From positions 806,001 through 870,000 of the forward strand of contig JADKKV010000005.1 in assembly GCA_016720345.1 (NCBI GenBank): DNA of 64,000 bases, written 5' to 3'. The first letter of the stretch is position 1. The number at the start of each line of letters is the position of its first letter. Below the pieces are notes generated by a model. That model was given only the letters and a program-made list of their open reading frames with translations. It was not told the DNA's origin and did no database searches. The stretch is from Thermomonas sp. (GTDB lineage Bacteria; Pseudomonadota; Gammaproteobacteria; Xanthomonadales; Xanthomonadaceae). Of the stretch, positions 38,645-48,598 are shown in pieces. The position numbers and the translations under genes are program-made.

Positions 38645-40276
38645 ATGAACGTCCAGATGTCCCTGTTGAGCCTCGCCGTCGTTTCCGGGCTTGCCATGTC
38701 GGCTCCCGCGGAAGCGGCCGGCAACCAGAAGTCCGCCGCCATTGCCCGCGCCAACGCGCTGATCGCAGGTCCCGCCGCGGCAAGCGTGCGCCGCGCCGGC
38801 GCCGACGGCTTCGTCGCCCGCGACGTGGTGGTCGATGCCGACGGCACCGAACACGTGCGCTTCGAGCGCACCTACCAGGGCCTGCCGGTGATCGGCGGCG
38901 ACTTCGTGCTGCAGTCGCGCAATGGCAAGGTCGGCAAGGTCAGCCAGACCCTGAAGACCAGCGCCCGCCCGGGTCTCACCGGCCGCATCGGCGCCGACCA
39001 GGCGATCGTCGAAGCCGGTGCCCGCTTCGGCAGCACGTTCATCGGCGCGCCCACCTCGCGCAAGGTCGTGTACGCCCTGGGTGCCTCGCCGGTCCTGGCC
39101 CATGAGGTCGTGTTCAACGGCGTGAAGGCCGACCAGACCCCGACGGTCATGCACTACATCGTCGACGCGGCGAACGGCAAGGTGCTGAACCAGTGGGACG
39201 AGATCCACACCGCGCGCCCGGGTCCGGGTGGTTCGTCCTGCGCCGGCACCGCCGCTGCCGCCACCGGCGCGTCGCTGATGGTCGGCAGCGTGGCCCTGAC
39301 CACCACCAAGTGCAGCGCCACCAGCTACGAGATGCGCGATCCGACCCGCGGCGGTGGCTACGTCACCAACATGGCGATGAAGACCTCCGGCAACGGCACC
39401 GTGTTCACCGATTCCGACAACGCCTGGGGCAATGGCCTGACCAGCAATTCGCAGACGGTCGCGGTGGATGCGCAGTTCGGCATCGCCAAGACCTGGGACT
39501 ACTTCCTGACCGTGCACGGCCGCAACGGCATCGACAATACCGGCCGGGGTTCCTTCAGCCGCGTCCACTACGGCCGCAACTACGCCAACGCGTTCTGGAG
39601 CGACAGCTGCTTCTGCATGACCTTCGGCGACGGCGACAACGGTGCGTCGATCTATCCGCTGGTGTCGATCGACGTCGCCGGCCACGAGATGAGCCATGGC
39701 GTGACCAGCCGCACCGCCAACCTGATCTACAACGGCGAATCCGGCAGCCTCAACGAAGCCACCTCCGACATCTTCGGCACGATGGTCGAGTACTACGCGA
39801 ATACCGCCGCGGACCCGGCCGACTACGTGATGGGCGAGGAGCTGTTCCCGAACAACGCCAACATGTCCAATGCGATCCGCTGGATGTTCAAGCCCACCCT
39901 CGACAACTATTCGCAGCACTGCTACGACCCGGCCACCACGCCGACGTTCGAAGTGCACGGTGGTTCGGGCATCGCCAACAGCTTCTTCTACCTGCTGGCG
40001 GAAGGCGCGGTGGTGCCGGCCGGGTTCGGCGCCGGTTCCTGGGCCAACCTGTCGGCATCCTCGCTGGTGTGCAACGGCAACACCGCGCTCACCGGCATCG
40101 GCCGCGATGCGGCAGGCAAGATCTGGTACCGCGCGCTGACCGTGTACATGACCTCGGGCACCAACTACGCCGGTGCCCGCGCCGCCACCATCAGCGCTGC
40201 CACCGACCTGTACGGCGGCACCTCGGCGCAGACCAACGCGGTCAAGGCGGCGTGGAGCGCGGTCAACGTCAACTGA
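38645..40276 (+). CDS. Secreted thermolysin-like (M4) metalloprotease
   Basis: A 543-residue M4 zinc protease precursor. Signal peptide MNVQMSLLSLAVVSGLAMSAPAEA, then an FTP propeptide (RFERTYQGLPVIGGDFVLQS) and PepSY-like region to about residue 200, then the catalytic domain. Zinc ligands are His347 and His351 in GHEMSH with catalytic Glu348, and the third ligand Glu371 in NEATSD, 24 residues after the first histidine as in thermolysin. The transition-state histidine is in EVHGGSGIANSFFYLL. Paired cysteines (SCFC, QHCYD, LVCNG) suggest disulphides. Such enzymes are exported by type II secretion and act as nutritional or lytic proteases. GGAGA 10 bp before the ATG supports the start. Confidence 0.95.
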   Translation: MNVQMSLLSLAVVSGLAMSAPAEAAGNQKSAAIARANALIAGPAAASVRRAGADGFVARDVVVDADGTEHVRFERTYQGLPVIGGDFVLQSRNGKVGKVSQTLKTSARPGLTGRIGADQAIVEAGARFGSTFIGAPTSRKVVYALGASPVLAHEVVFNGVKADQTPTVMHYIVDAANGKVLNQWDEIHTARPGPGGSSCAGTAAAATGASLMVGSVALTTTKCSATSYEMRDPTRGGGYVTNMAMKTSGNGTVFTDSDNAWGNGLTSNSQTVAVDAQFGIAKTWDYFLTVHGRNGIDNTGRGSFSRVHYGRNYANAFWSDSCFCMTFGDGDNGASIYPLVSIDVAGHEMSHGVTSRTANLIYNGESGSLNEATSDIFGTMVEYYANTAADPADYVMGEELFPNNANMSNAIRWMFKPTLDNYSQHCYDPATTPTFEVHGGSGIANSFFYLLAEGAVVPAGFGAGSWANLSASSLVCNGNTALTGIGRDAAGKIWYRALTVYMTSGTNYAGARAATISAATDLYGGTSAQTNAVKAAWSAVNVN

Positions 40277-40291
40277 CCGGGGACCACGAAG

Positions 40292-40494
40292 GGGAGATGG
40301 CGGCGGAGGTGAGTAGGGCGAACCCAGGTGCGGCGAACGCGCGCACGCGAGGGCAGGGAATCCGACGAAGCGCCGCGGAGATGGCGCGCCGGGAGGGGTG
40401 AGTCGATGCGGCTGCGAACCGCAGGTTCGCGCATCGGCGAACGCCCGAGCGCTATGCGCGAGGGCAGGGAATCACGACGAAGCGCCGTCGGAGA
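40292..40494 (-). repeat. Degenerate tandem copies of the tRNA-Arg 3' end and flank
   Basis: Beyond the tRNA 3' end the same motif recurs. GGAGATGGCGCGC plus GGGAGGG (CCA and 3' acceptor/T-arm sequence of the tRNA on the minus strand) appears at 40,376-40,397. A shorter form is at 40,292-40,309. Between them the flank GGCGAACGC...GAGGGCAGGGAATC...CGACGAAGCGCCG is repeated (40,331-40,378 and 40,436-40,490). Spacing between GAGATGG cores is 84 and 113 bp. The copies are too short to fold as tRNAs. Confidence 0.7.
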
Positions 40495-40571
40495 TGGCGC
40501 GCCCGGAGGGATTCGAACCCCCGACCAATGGCTTCGGAAGCCACTACTCTATCCGGCTGAGCTACGGGCGC
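40495..40571 (-). tRNA. tRNA-Arg (anticodon CCG)
   Basis: 77 nt including an encoded CCA. The acceptor stem GCGCCCG/CGGGCGC pairs perfectly with discriminator G. The D arm is AGCTCAGCCGGATAGAGT, the anticodon stem GTGGC/GCCAT closes loop TTCCGAA (anticodon CCG, reading CGG) and the T arm contains GGTTCGAATCC. It lies between the M4 protease and ubiA genes on the opposite strand to both. Confidence 0.95.
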
Positions 40572-40677
40572 GTGCCGCGCGATGGCGAAGATCGCGGACG
40601 CGCATTCTCGCATGATTGAACAGAGATTTCGTCTGTTCGTAGCGGGCCCGCCGGCGCGCCGCTGCTAGGCTAGGCGC

Positions 40678-41595
40678 ATGGCCTACGAACGCGATTTCCC
40701 ACCGATTCCGGCACCCGAACCGCTTTGGCGCGAACGCCTGCGCCAGTACTGGACGCTGGTGCGCGGCGATCGCCCGATCGGCTGGCTGCTGCTGCTGTGG
40801 CCGACCTGGTGGGGGCTGTGGCTGGCAGCCAAGGGGATGCCGCCGATCTGGCCGCTGGTCGTGTTCTCGCTGGGGGTCTGGCTGACCCGCTCCGCCGGCT
40901 GCGTGATCAACGACTACGCCGACCGCTGGCTGGACCCGAACGTCGAACGGACCAGGCAGCGCCCGCTCGCCACCGGCGCTGTGTCCGGCCGCGAGGCCTT
41001 GGCGGTTTTCGCGGTCCTGATGCTGGTGGCGTTCGCACTGGTGCTGACGCTGAACCGGCTCACGGCCTACATGAGCATCATCGGCGTGTTGCTGGCCGCC
41101 AGCTATCCGTACCTGAAGCGCCATACCTACCTGCCGCAGGTCTACCTCGGCATGGCCTTCGGCTGGGGCATCCCGATGGGCTTCGCCGCGCTGACCGGCG
41201 GGGTGCCTCCGCTGGCGTGGCTGCTGTATGTCGCCAACATCTTCTGGGCCACCGCCTACGACACCTGGTACGCGATGGTCGACCGCGACGACGACCTGCG
41301 GATGGGGGCGAAGTCCACCGCGATCCTGTTCGGCGAAATGGACCTGGTGGCGCAGGCGCTCCTTTTCGCCTGCATGTTCATGGCGCTGGCGCTGGTCGGG
41401 CGCGAGGCGCAGATGGGCCTGCCGTACTGGGTCGGGCTCGCGCTGGCGCTGGTGCTGGTGGCTTACCAGTTCGTGATCGCGCGCGGACGATCGCGCGAGG
41501 CCTGTTTCCGCGCGTTCCTGCACAACCACTGGGTGGGGATGGTGGTGTTCGCCGGGATCGCACTGGACCTGCGGTGGCCGGCTGCATCCGGCTGA
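40678..41595 (+). CDS. ubiA: 4-hydroxybenzoate polyprenyltransferase
   Basis: UbiA attaches the polyprenyl tail to 4-hydroxybenzoate in ubiquinone synthesis. The 305-residue product has about nine helices. The first Asp-rich motif is NDYADRWLD (residues 78-86) and the second is [12 protein letters not shown], both needed for Mg2+-diphosphate binding; [12 protein letters not shown] and [15 protein letters not shown] are also conserved. A -10-like TAGGCT (40666-40671) ends 6 bp before the ATG, so translation may start at the mRNA 5' end. It converges with comF, whose stop is one base away. Confidence 0.96.
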   Translation: MAYERDFPPIPAPEPLWRERLRQYWTLVRGDRPIGWLLLLWPTWWGLWLAAKGMPPIWPLVVFSLGVWLTRSAGCVINDYADRWLDPNVERTRQRPLATGAVSGREALAVFAVLMLVAFALVLTLNRLTAYMSIIGVLLAASYPYLKRHTYLPQVYLGMAFGWGIPMGFAALTGGVPPLAWLLYVANIFWATAYDTWYAMVDRDDDLRMGAKSTAILFGEMDLVAQALLFACMFMALALVGREAQMGLPYWVGLALALVLVAYQFVIARGRSREACFRAFLHNHWVGMVVFAGIALDLRWPAASG

Positions 41596-41596
41596 G

Positions 41597-42337
41597 TCAG
41601 GCTACCCGCGCGCATACCCACGCATCCACCCGCGACACCCCGGCGGCACGCAGCGCCCGCGCGGCGGCGTGCAGGGTCGCGCCGGTGGTCATCACGTCAT
41701 CGACCAGCACCACGTGCGCCGGCAAGCAGGCGTTGCCGGCAACCACGAATGCATCGCGCAGGTTGCGCTGGCGTGCCGCCGCGTCCAGCCGGGATTGCGC
41801 GGTGGTGGTCTTGCGTCGCAGCAGCGCATTGGCGAGCAGCGGCAACCGCAGCGCGCGCGCCAGCGGCGTCGCCAGCTCCAGCGCCTGGTCGTAGCCGCGC
41901 TCGCGCAGGCGGGCGCGATGCAGCGGGATCGGCACGATGGCACCCGGCCGCGGCAAGCCTGAGCAGTGCACTGCCATGGCTTGCGCCAGCACCCGGCCGG
42001 CGGCGAAATCGCCATGGAATTTCAGCCGTGGCAGCAGCCGGTCCAGCGGGAAGGCGTAATCGAAGACCGCATGCACCCCGTCCAGCGGCGGTGCGCTGCC
42101 GGGTGGGTCGGCCGGCAGGCAGTGCGCGCACGCGCCCGTGGGTGGCAGCGGCAGCGCGCAACCCCGGCAGGCCGGGCCCTGCCGGGGCAGGGCGGCATCG
42201 CAGGCGGCGCACAGGTCGCGACCGCGGGCCCCGCGTTCGCCGCAGACCAGGCAACGCAGGGCGAACAGCCAGGACAGCGGGGCGGCGACGTCGCCGTCAA
42301 CTTCGATGGGGCTTGCTTGGTTGACGGTGGCGGCCAT
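41597..42337 (-). CDS. ComF family phosphoribosyltransferase-like protein
   Basis: A 246-residue ComF/GntX-type protein. The N-terminal part carries paired cysteines in a zinc-ribbon arrangement ([31 protein letters not shown]). The C-terminal half is a type I phosphoribosyltransferase fold with the PRPP loop [14 protein letters not shown]. In naturally competent bacteria ComF aids DNA uptake, and GntX helps gluconate use; neither can be assigned here. It is divergent from bioB with only 49 bp between the two starts. Confidence 0.9.
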   Translation of the reverse strand: MAATVNQASPIEVDGDVAAPLSWLFALRCLVCGERGARGRDLCAACDAALPRQGPACRGCALPLPPTGACAHCLPADPPGSAPPLDGVHAVFDYAFPLDRLLPRLKFHGDFAAGRVLAQAMAVHCSGLPRPGAIVPIPLHRARLRERGYDQALELATPLARALRLPLLANALLRRKTTTAQSRLDAAARQRNLRDAFVVAGNACLPAHVVLVDDVMTTGATLHAAARALRAAGVSRVDAWVCARVA

Positions 42338-42386
42338 GCATTCCAGACTGCCCGCTTCATTGCAGCGCGTCAGTCGGGAAACCCCC

Positions 42387-43436
42387 ATGCCGTCCATCGC
42401 CCAATCCCCCAGCAGCATGTTCCCCATCCGCCACGACTGGTCGCGCGCCGACGTCGAAGCCCTGTTCGAATTGCCGTTCACCGAGCTGCTGCACCGCGCC
42501 GGCAGCGCGCACCGGCTGCACTTCGATCCGGCCGAAGTGCAGGTCAGCACCCTGCTGTCGGTCAAGACCGGCGGCTGCCCCGAGGATTGCGGCTATTGCC
42601 CGCAGGCGGCCCGCTACCACACCGGCGTGGACGCGACCAAGCTGATGAGCACCGAATCGGTGGTGGCGAGGGCCAGGCAGGCGAGGGACGCCGGCGCCAG
42701 CCGCTTCTGCATGGGGGCGGCCTGGCGTTCGCCGAAGGACCGCGACGTCCCCAAGGTCGCGGCGATGATCCGCGAGGTGAAGGCGCTCGGCCTGGAAACC
42801 TGCGCCACCCTCGGCATGCTCAGCGGCACCCAGGCGCGCGCGCTGAAGGACGCCGGCCTCGACTACTACAACCACAACCTCGACACCGACCCCGAGTTCT
42901 ACGGCGAAGTCATCCACACCCGCGAACTGCAGGACCGGCTGGACACGCTTGCGCACGTGCGCGATGCCGGCCTGAAGACCTGCTGCGGCGGCATCGTCGG
43001 CCTTGGCGAATCGCGCCGCCAGCGCGCCGGCCTGCTGCAGACCCTGGCCAACCTGCCGGCGCACCCGGATTCGGTGCCGATCAACCGCCTGGTGCAGGTG
43101 GAAGGCACGCCGTTGCACGGCACCAGCGAGCTGGACCCGTTCGAGTTCGTGCGCAGCATCGCGGTGGCGCGGATCCTGATGCCGGCATCGATGGTGCGCC
43201 TGTCCGCCGGCCGCGAGGGCATGAGCGACGAGCTGCAGGCGCTGTGCTTCGCCGCCGGCGCCAATTCGATCTTCTTCGGCGAGAAGCTGCTGACCACCGG
43301 CAACCCGGATACCGAACGCGACCTGGCGCTGTTCGCGCGCCTGGGCCTGCGCCCGATGCTGGTGGCCGAGGTGGCGGACGACACCCTGTCCGGATGCACC
43401 ACCACGGTCCACGCCGGCATCACCGAAGCGGCCTGA
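42387..43436 (+). CDS. bioB: Biotin synthase
   Basis: A radical-SAM enzyme that inserts sulphur into dethiobiotin, the last step of biotin synthesis. The 349-residue product has the CxxxCxxC cluster motif (Cys64, Cys68, Cys71 in [12 protein letters not shown]), [24 protein letters not shown] and the [2Fe-2S] region [15 protein letters not shown]. The ATG at 42,387 is used; an ATG at 42,417 (MFPIRHDW) is also plausible. First gene of a compact bioB-bioF-bioH-bioC operon; no BirA site was recognised in the 49-bp spacer. Confidence 0.96.
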   Translation: MPSIAQSPSSMFPIRHDWSRADVEALFELPFTELLHRAGSAHRLHFDPAEVQVSTLLSVKTGGCPEDCGYCPQAARYHTGVDATKLMSTESVVARARQARDAGASRFCMGAAWRSPKDRDVPKVAAMIREVKALGLETCATLGMLSGTQARALKDAGLDYYNHNLDTDPEFYGEVIHTRELQDRLDTLAHVRDAGLKTCCGGIVGLGESRRQRAGLLQTLANLPAHPDSVPINRLVQVEGTPLHGTSELDPFEFVRSIAVARILMPASMVRLSAGREGMSDELQALCFAAGANSIFFGEKLLTTGNPDTERDLALFARLGLRPMLVAEVADDTLSGCTTTVHAGITEAA

Positions 43437-43439
43437 GCG

Positions 43440-44618
43440 ATGCCGCGCGAGGACCTTGCGGCGCGCGTGCAGGCCGCGCGCGCCCTGCGCGAGGCCGCGC
43501 ATCGCCGTCGCCATCTGCGCACGGTGACCCGGCGCGCGGGCGTCGTGTGCACCGTCGATGGCCGTGACCTGCTGAACTTCTGCAGCAACGATTACCTCGG
43601 CCTCTCCCAACACCCTCGGGTCATCGCGGCCCTGCGCGATGCCGCCGGCGAAGGTTCCGGCGCCGGCGCTTCGCACCTGGTGTGCGGGCATGGCGCGCAG
43701 CACGCCGCGCTGGAAGCCGAACTCGCCGACTGGTTGCAGGCGCCGCGCGCGCTGCTGTTCGGCAGCGGCTACCTGGCCAACCTGGCGGTGGTGCAGGCGC
43801 TGCTGGGCGCGGGCGACCTCTGCGTGCAGGACAAGCGCAACCACGCCAGCCTGATCGATGGCGCGCGCCTGGCCGGCTGCGCGTTCAAGCGCTATCCGCA
43901 CGGCGATGCCGAAGGCGCCGCGCGGCAACTGGCGTCGCAGGCGGAGGGCGCCGCGTTGCTCGCCAGCGACGGCGTGTTCTCGATGGATGGCGATGTCGCG
44001 CCGCTGCGCGCACTCGCACAGGCGGCGCGCGCGCAGCGGGCCACGCTGTACATCGACGATGCACATGGCGTCGGTGTGCTCGGCGATGCGGGACGCGGCA
44101 GCATCGATGCCGCGGGGCTGGCGGCAGCGGACGTGCCACTGAGGCTGGTCACCTTCGGCAAGGCGCTGGGCAGCGCCGGCGCGGCAGTGGCGGGCGATGC
44201 CGACCTGGTCGCGCACCTGGCGGAAACCGCGCGGCCCCATATCTACACCACCGCGCTGCCACCGGCGCAGGCGGCAGCCACGCGCGAAGCCGTGCGCATC
44301 GCGCGCGCGGGCGACGACCTGCGCGCGCGCCTCGCCGCCAACATCGGGCGGCTGCAGGCGGGCGCACGCGCACGCGGGCTTGCGCTGCTGCCGTCCGACA
44401 CCCCGATCCAGCCGTTGCTGGTGGGCGGCGATGCGGATGCGCTGGCGCTGGCGGCCGCACTCGAACAACAAGGCTATTGGGTCGCGCCGATCCGCCCGCC
44501 GACGGTGCCGGAAGGCAGCGCGCGGCTGCGCATCACCCTCGCGGCCGGCCACCTTCCGGCGCAGGTCGATGGCCTGCTGGATGCACTGGCGCGCGCGCGC
44601 GACGCGGTGGCGGCATGA
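43440..44618 (+). CDS. bioF: 8-amino-7-oxononanoate synthase
   Basis: A PLP enzyme that condenses pimeloyl-ACP and alanine, the first step of biotin ring assembly. The 392-residue product carries [28 protein letters not shown], the cofactor-binding [10 protein letters not shown] (Asp206, His209) and the Schiff-base Lys241 in [11 protein letters not shown]. It starts 3 bp after bioB and overlaps bioH by four bases. Confidence 0.96.
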   Translation: MPREDLAARVQAARALREAAHRRRHLRTVTRRAGVVCTVDGRDLLNFCSNDYLGLSQHPRVIAALRDAAGEGSGAGASHLVCGHGAQHAALEAELADWLQAPRALLFGSGYLANLAVVQALLGAGDLCVQDKRNHASLIDGARLAGCAFKRYPHGDAEGAARQLASQAEGAALLASDGVFSMDGDVAPLRALAQAARAQRATLYIDDAHGVGVLGDAGRGSIDAAGLAAADVPLRLVTFGKALGSAGAAVAGDADLVAHLAETARPHIYTTALPPAQAAATREAVRIARAGDDLRARLAANIGRLQAGARARGLALLPSDTPIQPLLVGGDADALALAAALEQQGYWVAPIRPPTVPEGSARLRITLAAGHLPAQVDGLLDALARARDAVAA

Positions 44619-45433
44619 GCCTGCACGTGGACGTCGCCGGCAGCGGGCCACCACTGGTGCTGCTGCACGGCTGGGCGATGCACGGTGGCATCTTCGCGCC
44701 GCTGGTGCAGGCGCTGCGCGCGCGGCGCACGCTGCACGTGGTCGACCTGCCGGGCCATGGCCGCAGCCGCGCGAGCGGGCTGCCGCTGGCGCTCGATGCC
44801 TGCGCCGATGCGGTGCTCGATGCCGTGCCCGACGCGCCCTGGTGCGGCTGGTCGCTGGGCGGGCTGGTCGCCCTGCATGCGGCGTCGAAACAGCCCGCGC
44901 GCATCCACGCGCTGGCGATGGTCTGCGCCACCCCCAAGTTCGTGGTCGCCGGCGACTGGCCGCAGGGCATGCCGGCGGAGGTCTTCCACGGTTTCGCCGA
45001 TGGCCTGCAAGCGGACTGGCGCGCCAGTGTCGATCGCTTCATCGCGCTGGAAGCCTTCGGTTCCGACCACATGCGCGAGGAGCTGCGGATGCTGCGTGAT
45101 GCGGTGCTGGCACATGGCGAACCCTCGCCGCGGGTATTGGCGGAAGGCCTGCGGTTGCTGGAAGGCAGCGACCTGCGCGCGGCATTGCCCGCGTTGCGCA
45201 TGCCCAGCCTGTGGATCGGCGGCCGCCGCGACCGGCTGGTGAATCCGCTGGCGATGCAGGCGGCGGCCGCGCTCGCGCCGGACGCGCGCTTCCTGCAGGT
45301 GGAGCACGCCGGCCACGCGCCGTTCCTGACCCATGCGGATGCGGTGGCGGACGCGTTGCTGGACTTCCTCGCCTCCTGCGATCCCCGCCCCAACCCCGCC
45401 ACCCATGCAGAAGCGGGAGCAGCGCAGCCATGA
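44615..45433 (+). CDS. bioH: Pimeloyl-ACP methyl ester carboxylesterase
   Basis: BioH removes the methyl ester from pimeloyl-ACP methyl ester, ending the BioC-initiated pimelate branch. A 272-residue alpha/beta hydrolase with [15 protein letters not shown], the nucleophile Ser80 in [10 protein letters not shown], the acid region [11 protein letters not shown] and the histidine in [10 protein letters not shown]. The HGWAMHG block and position between bioF and bioC make BioH more likely than a general esterase. ATGA overlaps link it to both neighbours. Confidence 0.94.
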   Translation: MSLHVDVAGSGPPLVLLHGWAMHGGIFAPLVQALRARRTLHVVDLPGHGRSRASGLPLALDACADAVLDAVPDAPWCGWSLGGLVALHAASKQPARIHALAMVCATPKFVVAGDWPQGMPAEVFHGFADGLQADWRASVDRFIALEAFGSDHMREELRMLRDAVLAHGEPSPRVLAEGLRLLEGSDLRAALPALRMPSLWIGGRRDRLVNPLAMQAAAALAPDARFLQVEHAGHAPFLTHADAVADALLDFLASCDPRPNPATHAEAGAAQP

Positions 45434-46353
45434 GCGCACGCCTGTTCGATGCGAAACAGGTGCGCCGGGCGTTCTCGCGTTCCGCCGCCGGCTATGACGC
45501 CGCGGCGCGCCTGCAACATGCGGTGGAGGCGCGGCTGCTGGAATCGCTGGACTACCTGGACGATCCCGCGCTCAAGCGCGAGGCGCCACGGCGCGTGCTC
45601 GACCTCGGCTGCGGCACCGGCCGCGCCAGCCTCGCGATGCAGGCGCGCTGGCCGAAGGCGCAGGTGGTGTCGCTCGACCTCGCGCTGCCGATGCTGCAGC
45701 AGGCGCGCGTGGCATCCGGGCGCCCGGCCGGCGCGTGGCTGTCCAATCCGTTCGCGCGCAAGCCGGTGCCGGTATGCGCGGACGCGCGCGCGCTGCCGTT
45801 GGCCGAGGCTTCGGTCGACGTGCTGTTCTCGAACCTGTGCCTGCAGTGGGTGGAGGACCTGGACGCGCTGTTCGCCGGGTTCCGCCGCGTGCTGAAGCCG
45901 CACGGGCTGCTGCTGGTCTCCACCTTCGGTCCGGAAACCCTGTGGGAGCTGCGCGAGGCGTTCGCGCGCGCCGACGCCGCGCCGCACGTCAGTCCGTTCG
46001 CGGACATCGCCGGCTTCGGCGATGCGCTGGTGCGCGCCGGGTTCCACCAGCCGGTGCTGGACCGCGAGGAACTGACCACCCATTACCCGGACCTGGCCTC
46101 GCTGATGCGCGAGCTGCGCGCGATCGGCGCGACCAATGCGCTGGCCTCGCGCCGGCACACGCTGACCGGGCGCGCGCGCTTCACGGTCGCGGCGGATGCC
46201 TACGAAACCCATCGCGATGGCGCCGGCCTGCCGGCGACCTGGGAAACCATCACCGCGATGGCGTGGGCGCCGGAGGCCGGCACCCCGCTGCGCGAGGGCG
46301 ATGTCGAGGTCGCCTCGATCCCGTTGTCGCGGATCCCGATCCGGCGGCGCTGA
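45430..46353 (+). CDS. bioC: Malonyl-ACP O-methyltransferase
   Basis: BioC methylates malonyl-ACP so that it can enter fatty acid synthesis as a disguised pimelate precursor. The 307-residue product shows the family start VRRAFSRSAAGYDAAARLQH, the SAM motif VLDLGCGTGRASLAM, DLALPMLQQAR, LFSNLCLQWVEDL and GLLLVSTFGPETLWELREAF. Last gene of the operon. bioA and bioD are not nearby. It converges with the NTF2-like gene 13 bp away. Confidence 0.95.
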   Translation: MSARLFDAKQVRRAFSRSAAGYDAAARLQHAVEARLLESLDYLDDPALKREAPRRVLDLGCGTGRASLAMQARWPKAQVVSLDLALPMLQQARVASGRPAGAWLSNPFARKPVPVCADARALPLAEASVDVLFSNLCLQWVEDLDALFAGFRRVLKPHGLLLVSTFGPETLWELREAFARADAAPHVSPFADIAGFGDALVRAGFHQPVLDREELTTHYPDLASLMRELRAIGATNALASRRHTLTGRARFTVAADAYETHRDGAGLPATWETITAMAWAPEAGTPLREGDVEVASIPLSRIPIRRR

Positions 46354-46366
46354 CCCGCCGCGGCGC

Positions 46367-46792
46367 TCAGCGCACCTGGGCGAGCCAGTCTTGCAGGTTG
46401 TAGTAGTTGCTGACGCGCGCGATCAGGCCATCGCGCACCTCGAAGAACGCGCCACCGGGCAATGCGTACTGCTGCCCGTGCGCGGGCGGCAGGCCTTCGT
46501 CGGCCTGCAGGTATTCGCCATGCACCACGTATTCGGCGGCGGCGCGCAGGCCGTCCGGCGAGGCCAGCACCACCACGTCGCGCAACTGTTCGCGGTAGCA
46601 GCGCGCCATCCGTTGCTGGAACGCGGCGAACGCGGGCTTGCCGGCCTCGCGCGGGCCCTGGTTGAGGTCGTGGACCACGTCGTCGGCGAGCAGCGCCTGC
46701 ATCGCGGCCCAGTCGCCGCGGTTGAACGCCGCGTAGTAGGCGAGCACCAGCTCGGTGGCGCGATCGTGCACGCGGGTTCCGTCGATCTTCAT
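46367..46792 (-). CDS. NTF2-like / ketosteroid isomerase-related protein
   Basis: A 141-residue single-domain protein with the NTF2 (SnoaL-like) cone fold: an initial helix pair (VLAYYAAFNRGDWAAMQALL, ADDVVHDLN) and a curved sheet (EYVVHGEYLQ, PGGAFFEVRDGLIARVSNYY). The family includes isomerases, dehydratases and small-molecule binding proteins; the active residues are too variable for assignment. The gene start overlaps the stop of the upstream dehydratase gene by four bases, so a shared metabolic role is plausible. Confidence 0.85.
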   Translation of the reverse strand: MKIDGTRVHDRATELVLAYYAAFNRGDWAAMQALLADDVVHDLNQGPREAGKPAFAAFQQRMARCYREQLRDVVVLASPDGLRAAAEYVVHGEYLQADEGLPPAHGQQYALPGGAFFEVRDGLIARVSNYYNLQDWLAQVR

Positions 46793-47775
46793 GGCTGCGC
46801 GTCCCCGGCAAGTGCGAACAGGGCAGGCAGGGCGTCGAGGTCGACGTTGCCGCCGGACAGGATGATGCCGACCCGCCGCCGCGCGAACAATGCGGGATTC
46901 GCAAGCACTGCCGCCAGCACGGTCGCGGACGACGGTTCCAGCAACTGCTTGGTGCGCGTCCACAGCAGCCGCATCGCCGCCACGGCCTGGGTGTCGTCGA
47001 CGGTCAGCACCTGCGCGCCGGCGTTGCGCAGGATTTCGAAATTGATCGCGCCCAAGGTGCCGCGCAGGCCGTCGCAGATGGTGTCCGGGACCATGTCGTG
47101 GTCGAGCGTGCCGCGTGCGAACGAACGCGCGGTGTCGGCGGCGCCGCTGGGTTCGGCCAGGTACAGCCGGCAGTCCGGTGCCAGCGCCCGCACCGCCAGC
47201 GCGGTGCCGGCGGCCAGGCCACCGCCACCGACCGGCACCACCAGCGCCTCGAGGTCGGGATGCGCGGTCAGCAGTTCCAGCGCGGCTGTGCCCTGGCCGG
47301 CGATCACCCGCGGATCGGTGTAGGGATGCACCGTGGTCGCGCCGGTGTCGGCCTGCACCTTCGCGCACATCGCCTCGCGCGCCGCGATCGTCGCTGCGCA
47401 GCGGTGCAGGATCGCGCCGTAGTGTTCGATCGCGGCAAGCTTGGCGCGCACCGCGCCGTCCGGCACCACCACGTGGCAGGGAATCCCGCGGTCCTGCGCG
47501 GCCAGCGCCAGTGCCGCACCGTGGTTGCCGGAGGAATGGGTGACCACGCCGCGCGTGGCGGTCGTGTCGTCCAGCGACATCACCGCGTTGCAGGCACCGC
47601 GGAACTTGAAGGCGCCGATGCGCTGCAGCTGCTCGCACTTGAACAGCAAGCCCGCACCGGCGTGCGCATCCAGCGCGCGCGATGTGATCACCGGGGTGGC
47701 GTGCGCCCGCCCGGCGATCCGCGCGGCGGCGGCCAGCACGTCGGTGAAGTTCGGCATCGGGGCTGTCGGTGTCAT
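46789..47775 (-). CDS. Threonine/serine dehydratase family (PLP, fold type II)
   Basis: A 328-residue PLP enzyme of the serine/threonine dehydratase-racemase family. The Schiff-base Lys57 lies in GAFKFRGACNA, SSGNHGAALALAA binds the cofactor ring, the phosphate loop is VPVGGGGLAAGTAL and LSGGNVDLDAL closes the active site. It lacks a regulatory ACT domain, so it is a catabolic threonine/serine dehydratase or a serine/aspartate racemase rather than biosynthetic IlvA. It is coupled to the NTF2-like gene. Confidence 0.9.
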   Translation of the reverse strand: MTPTAPMPNFTDVLAAAARIAGRAHATPVITSRALDAHAGAGLLFKCEQLQRIGAFKFRGACNAVMSLDDTTATRGVVTHSSGNHGAALALAAQDRGIPCHVVVPDGAVRAKLAAIEHYGAILHRCAATIAAREAMCAKVQADTGATTVHPYTDPRVIAGQGTAALELLTAHPDLEALVVPVGGGGLAAGTALAVRALAPDCRLYLAEPSGAADTARSFARGTLDHDMVPDTICDGLRGTLGAINFEILRNAGAQVLTVDDTQAVAAMRLLWTRTKQLLEPSSATVLAAVLANPALFARRRVGIILSGGNVDLDALPALFALAGDAQP

Positions 47776-47894
47776 CGCCGCATGCTAGCGCAGCCGCTGC
47801 GCGGCAAGGCAGCGGCGGCCCTGCTGGCGCCGGATTAAGCACGGATTCAAAGCCGCGGGCAGAAGCTGCCGGGGTACCGAAGGGGAAGCACGCC

Positions 47895-48533
47895 ATGTTC
47901 CGCAGGATCCTGCTGTCAATGCTCGCCACCGCCACCCTCGCCGGCTGCGCGACGGCGTACACCTACCGCGGCGGCAATGGCGACTACTACTACGGCCAGC
48001 CGCAGACCGAGTATCGCTACCACGACCCGTACGGCTTCTACGGCGGTTTCGGTTACGGCGGCTATGCGCCCGGGGTCCATTACGACCGTTACGGGCGCGT
48101 GATTTACGGCAGCTACTACGGCTACTTCGGCTATCCGCCGGGATACGGCAGCCCGTGGTGGTATCGCCCGCGCGCGCCGCATGACGGCCACGACCATGGC
48201 GGCGATGGCCATGACGGCGATGGCCACGGAGGCGAAGATGGCGATGGCAGCGATCGCAGGCCGCCGTGGCGCAACCCCGGCGGCCTGTCGGCACCCGGTG
48301 GACAAGCGATGGAGGATCGCGACGACACCCGGCCGCGCGCGCGCCGCATGCAGGCGGGATCGACACCATCGATGCTGCCCGCGCAGCAACGCGAGCAAGC
48401 AACGCACGACCGCGCCACCGCCGCCACGCATGCGCAGCGACGATGGTGGTGGTTCGCGCATGGGTCGCGCGATCCGCAATGCGAAGGCGTCGCCCGTGCC
48501 CGAGGAATGAACGTGACCGCGATCACACAGTGA
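47895..48533 (+). CDS. Gly/Tyr-rich lipoprotein with a His/Asp-rich segment
   Basis: A 212-residue predicted lipoprotein (lipobox LAGC, Cys18). After the anchor come a Tyr/Gly-rich repeat-like part (YYYGQPQTEYRYHDPYGFYG, YGSYYGYFGYPPGYGS) and then a His/Asp/Gly stretch (DGHDHGGDGHDGDGHGGEDG, residues 97-116) that could bind metal ions. The rest is Arg/Gln-rich and probably unstructured. I recognise no family. The ATG at 47,895 follows a purine-rich GAAGGGGAAGC. Confidence 0.75.
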   Translation: MFRRILLSMLATATLAGCATAYTYRGGNGDYYYGQPQTEYRYHDPYGFYGGFGYGGYAPGVHYDRYGRVIYGSYYGYFGYPPGYGSPWWYRPRAPHDGHDHGGDGHDGDGHGGEDGDGSDRRPPWRNPGGLSAPGGQAMEDRDDTRPRARRMQAGSTPSMLPAQQREQATHDRATAATHAQRRWWWFAHGSRDPQCEGVARARGMNVTAITQ

Positions 48534-48598
48534 CCGCCTGTCGGCGCGCTTCTGACCAAACGCGTCACACCGGTTGGCGAAGGCGCTAAACTTCGTGC

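Noticed and set aside
40277-40494. Genomic-island attachment site at tRNA-Arg
   Set aside because: Partial tRNA 3' copies exist but there is no integrase, no cargo between copies and no compositional change. Kept only as a tRNA-associated repeat.
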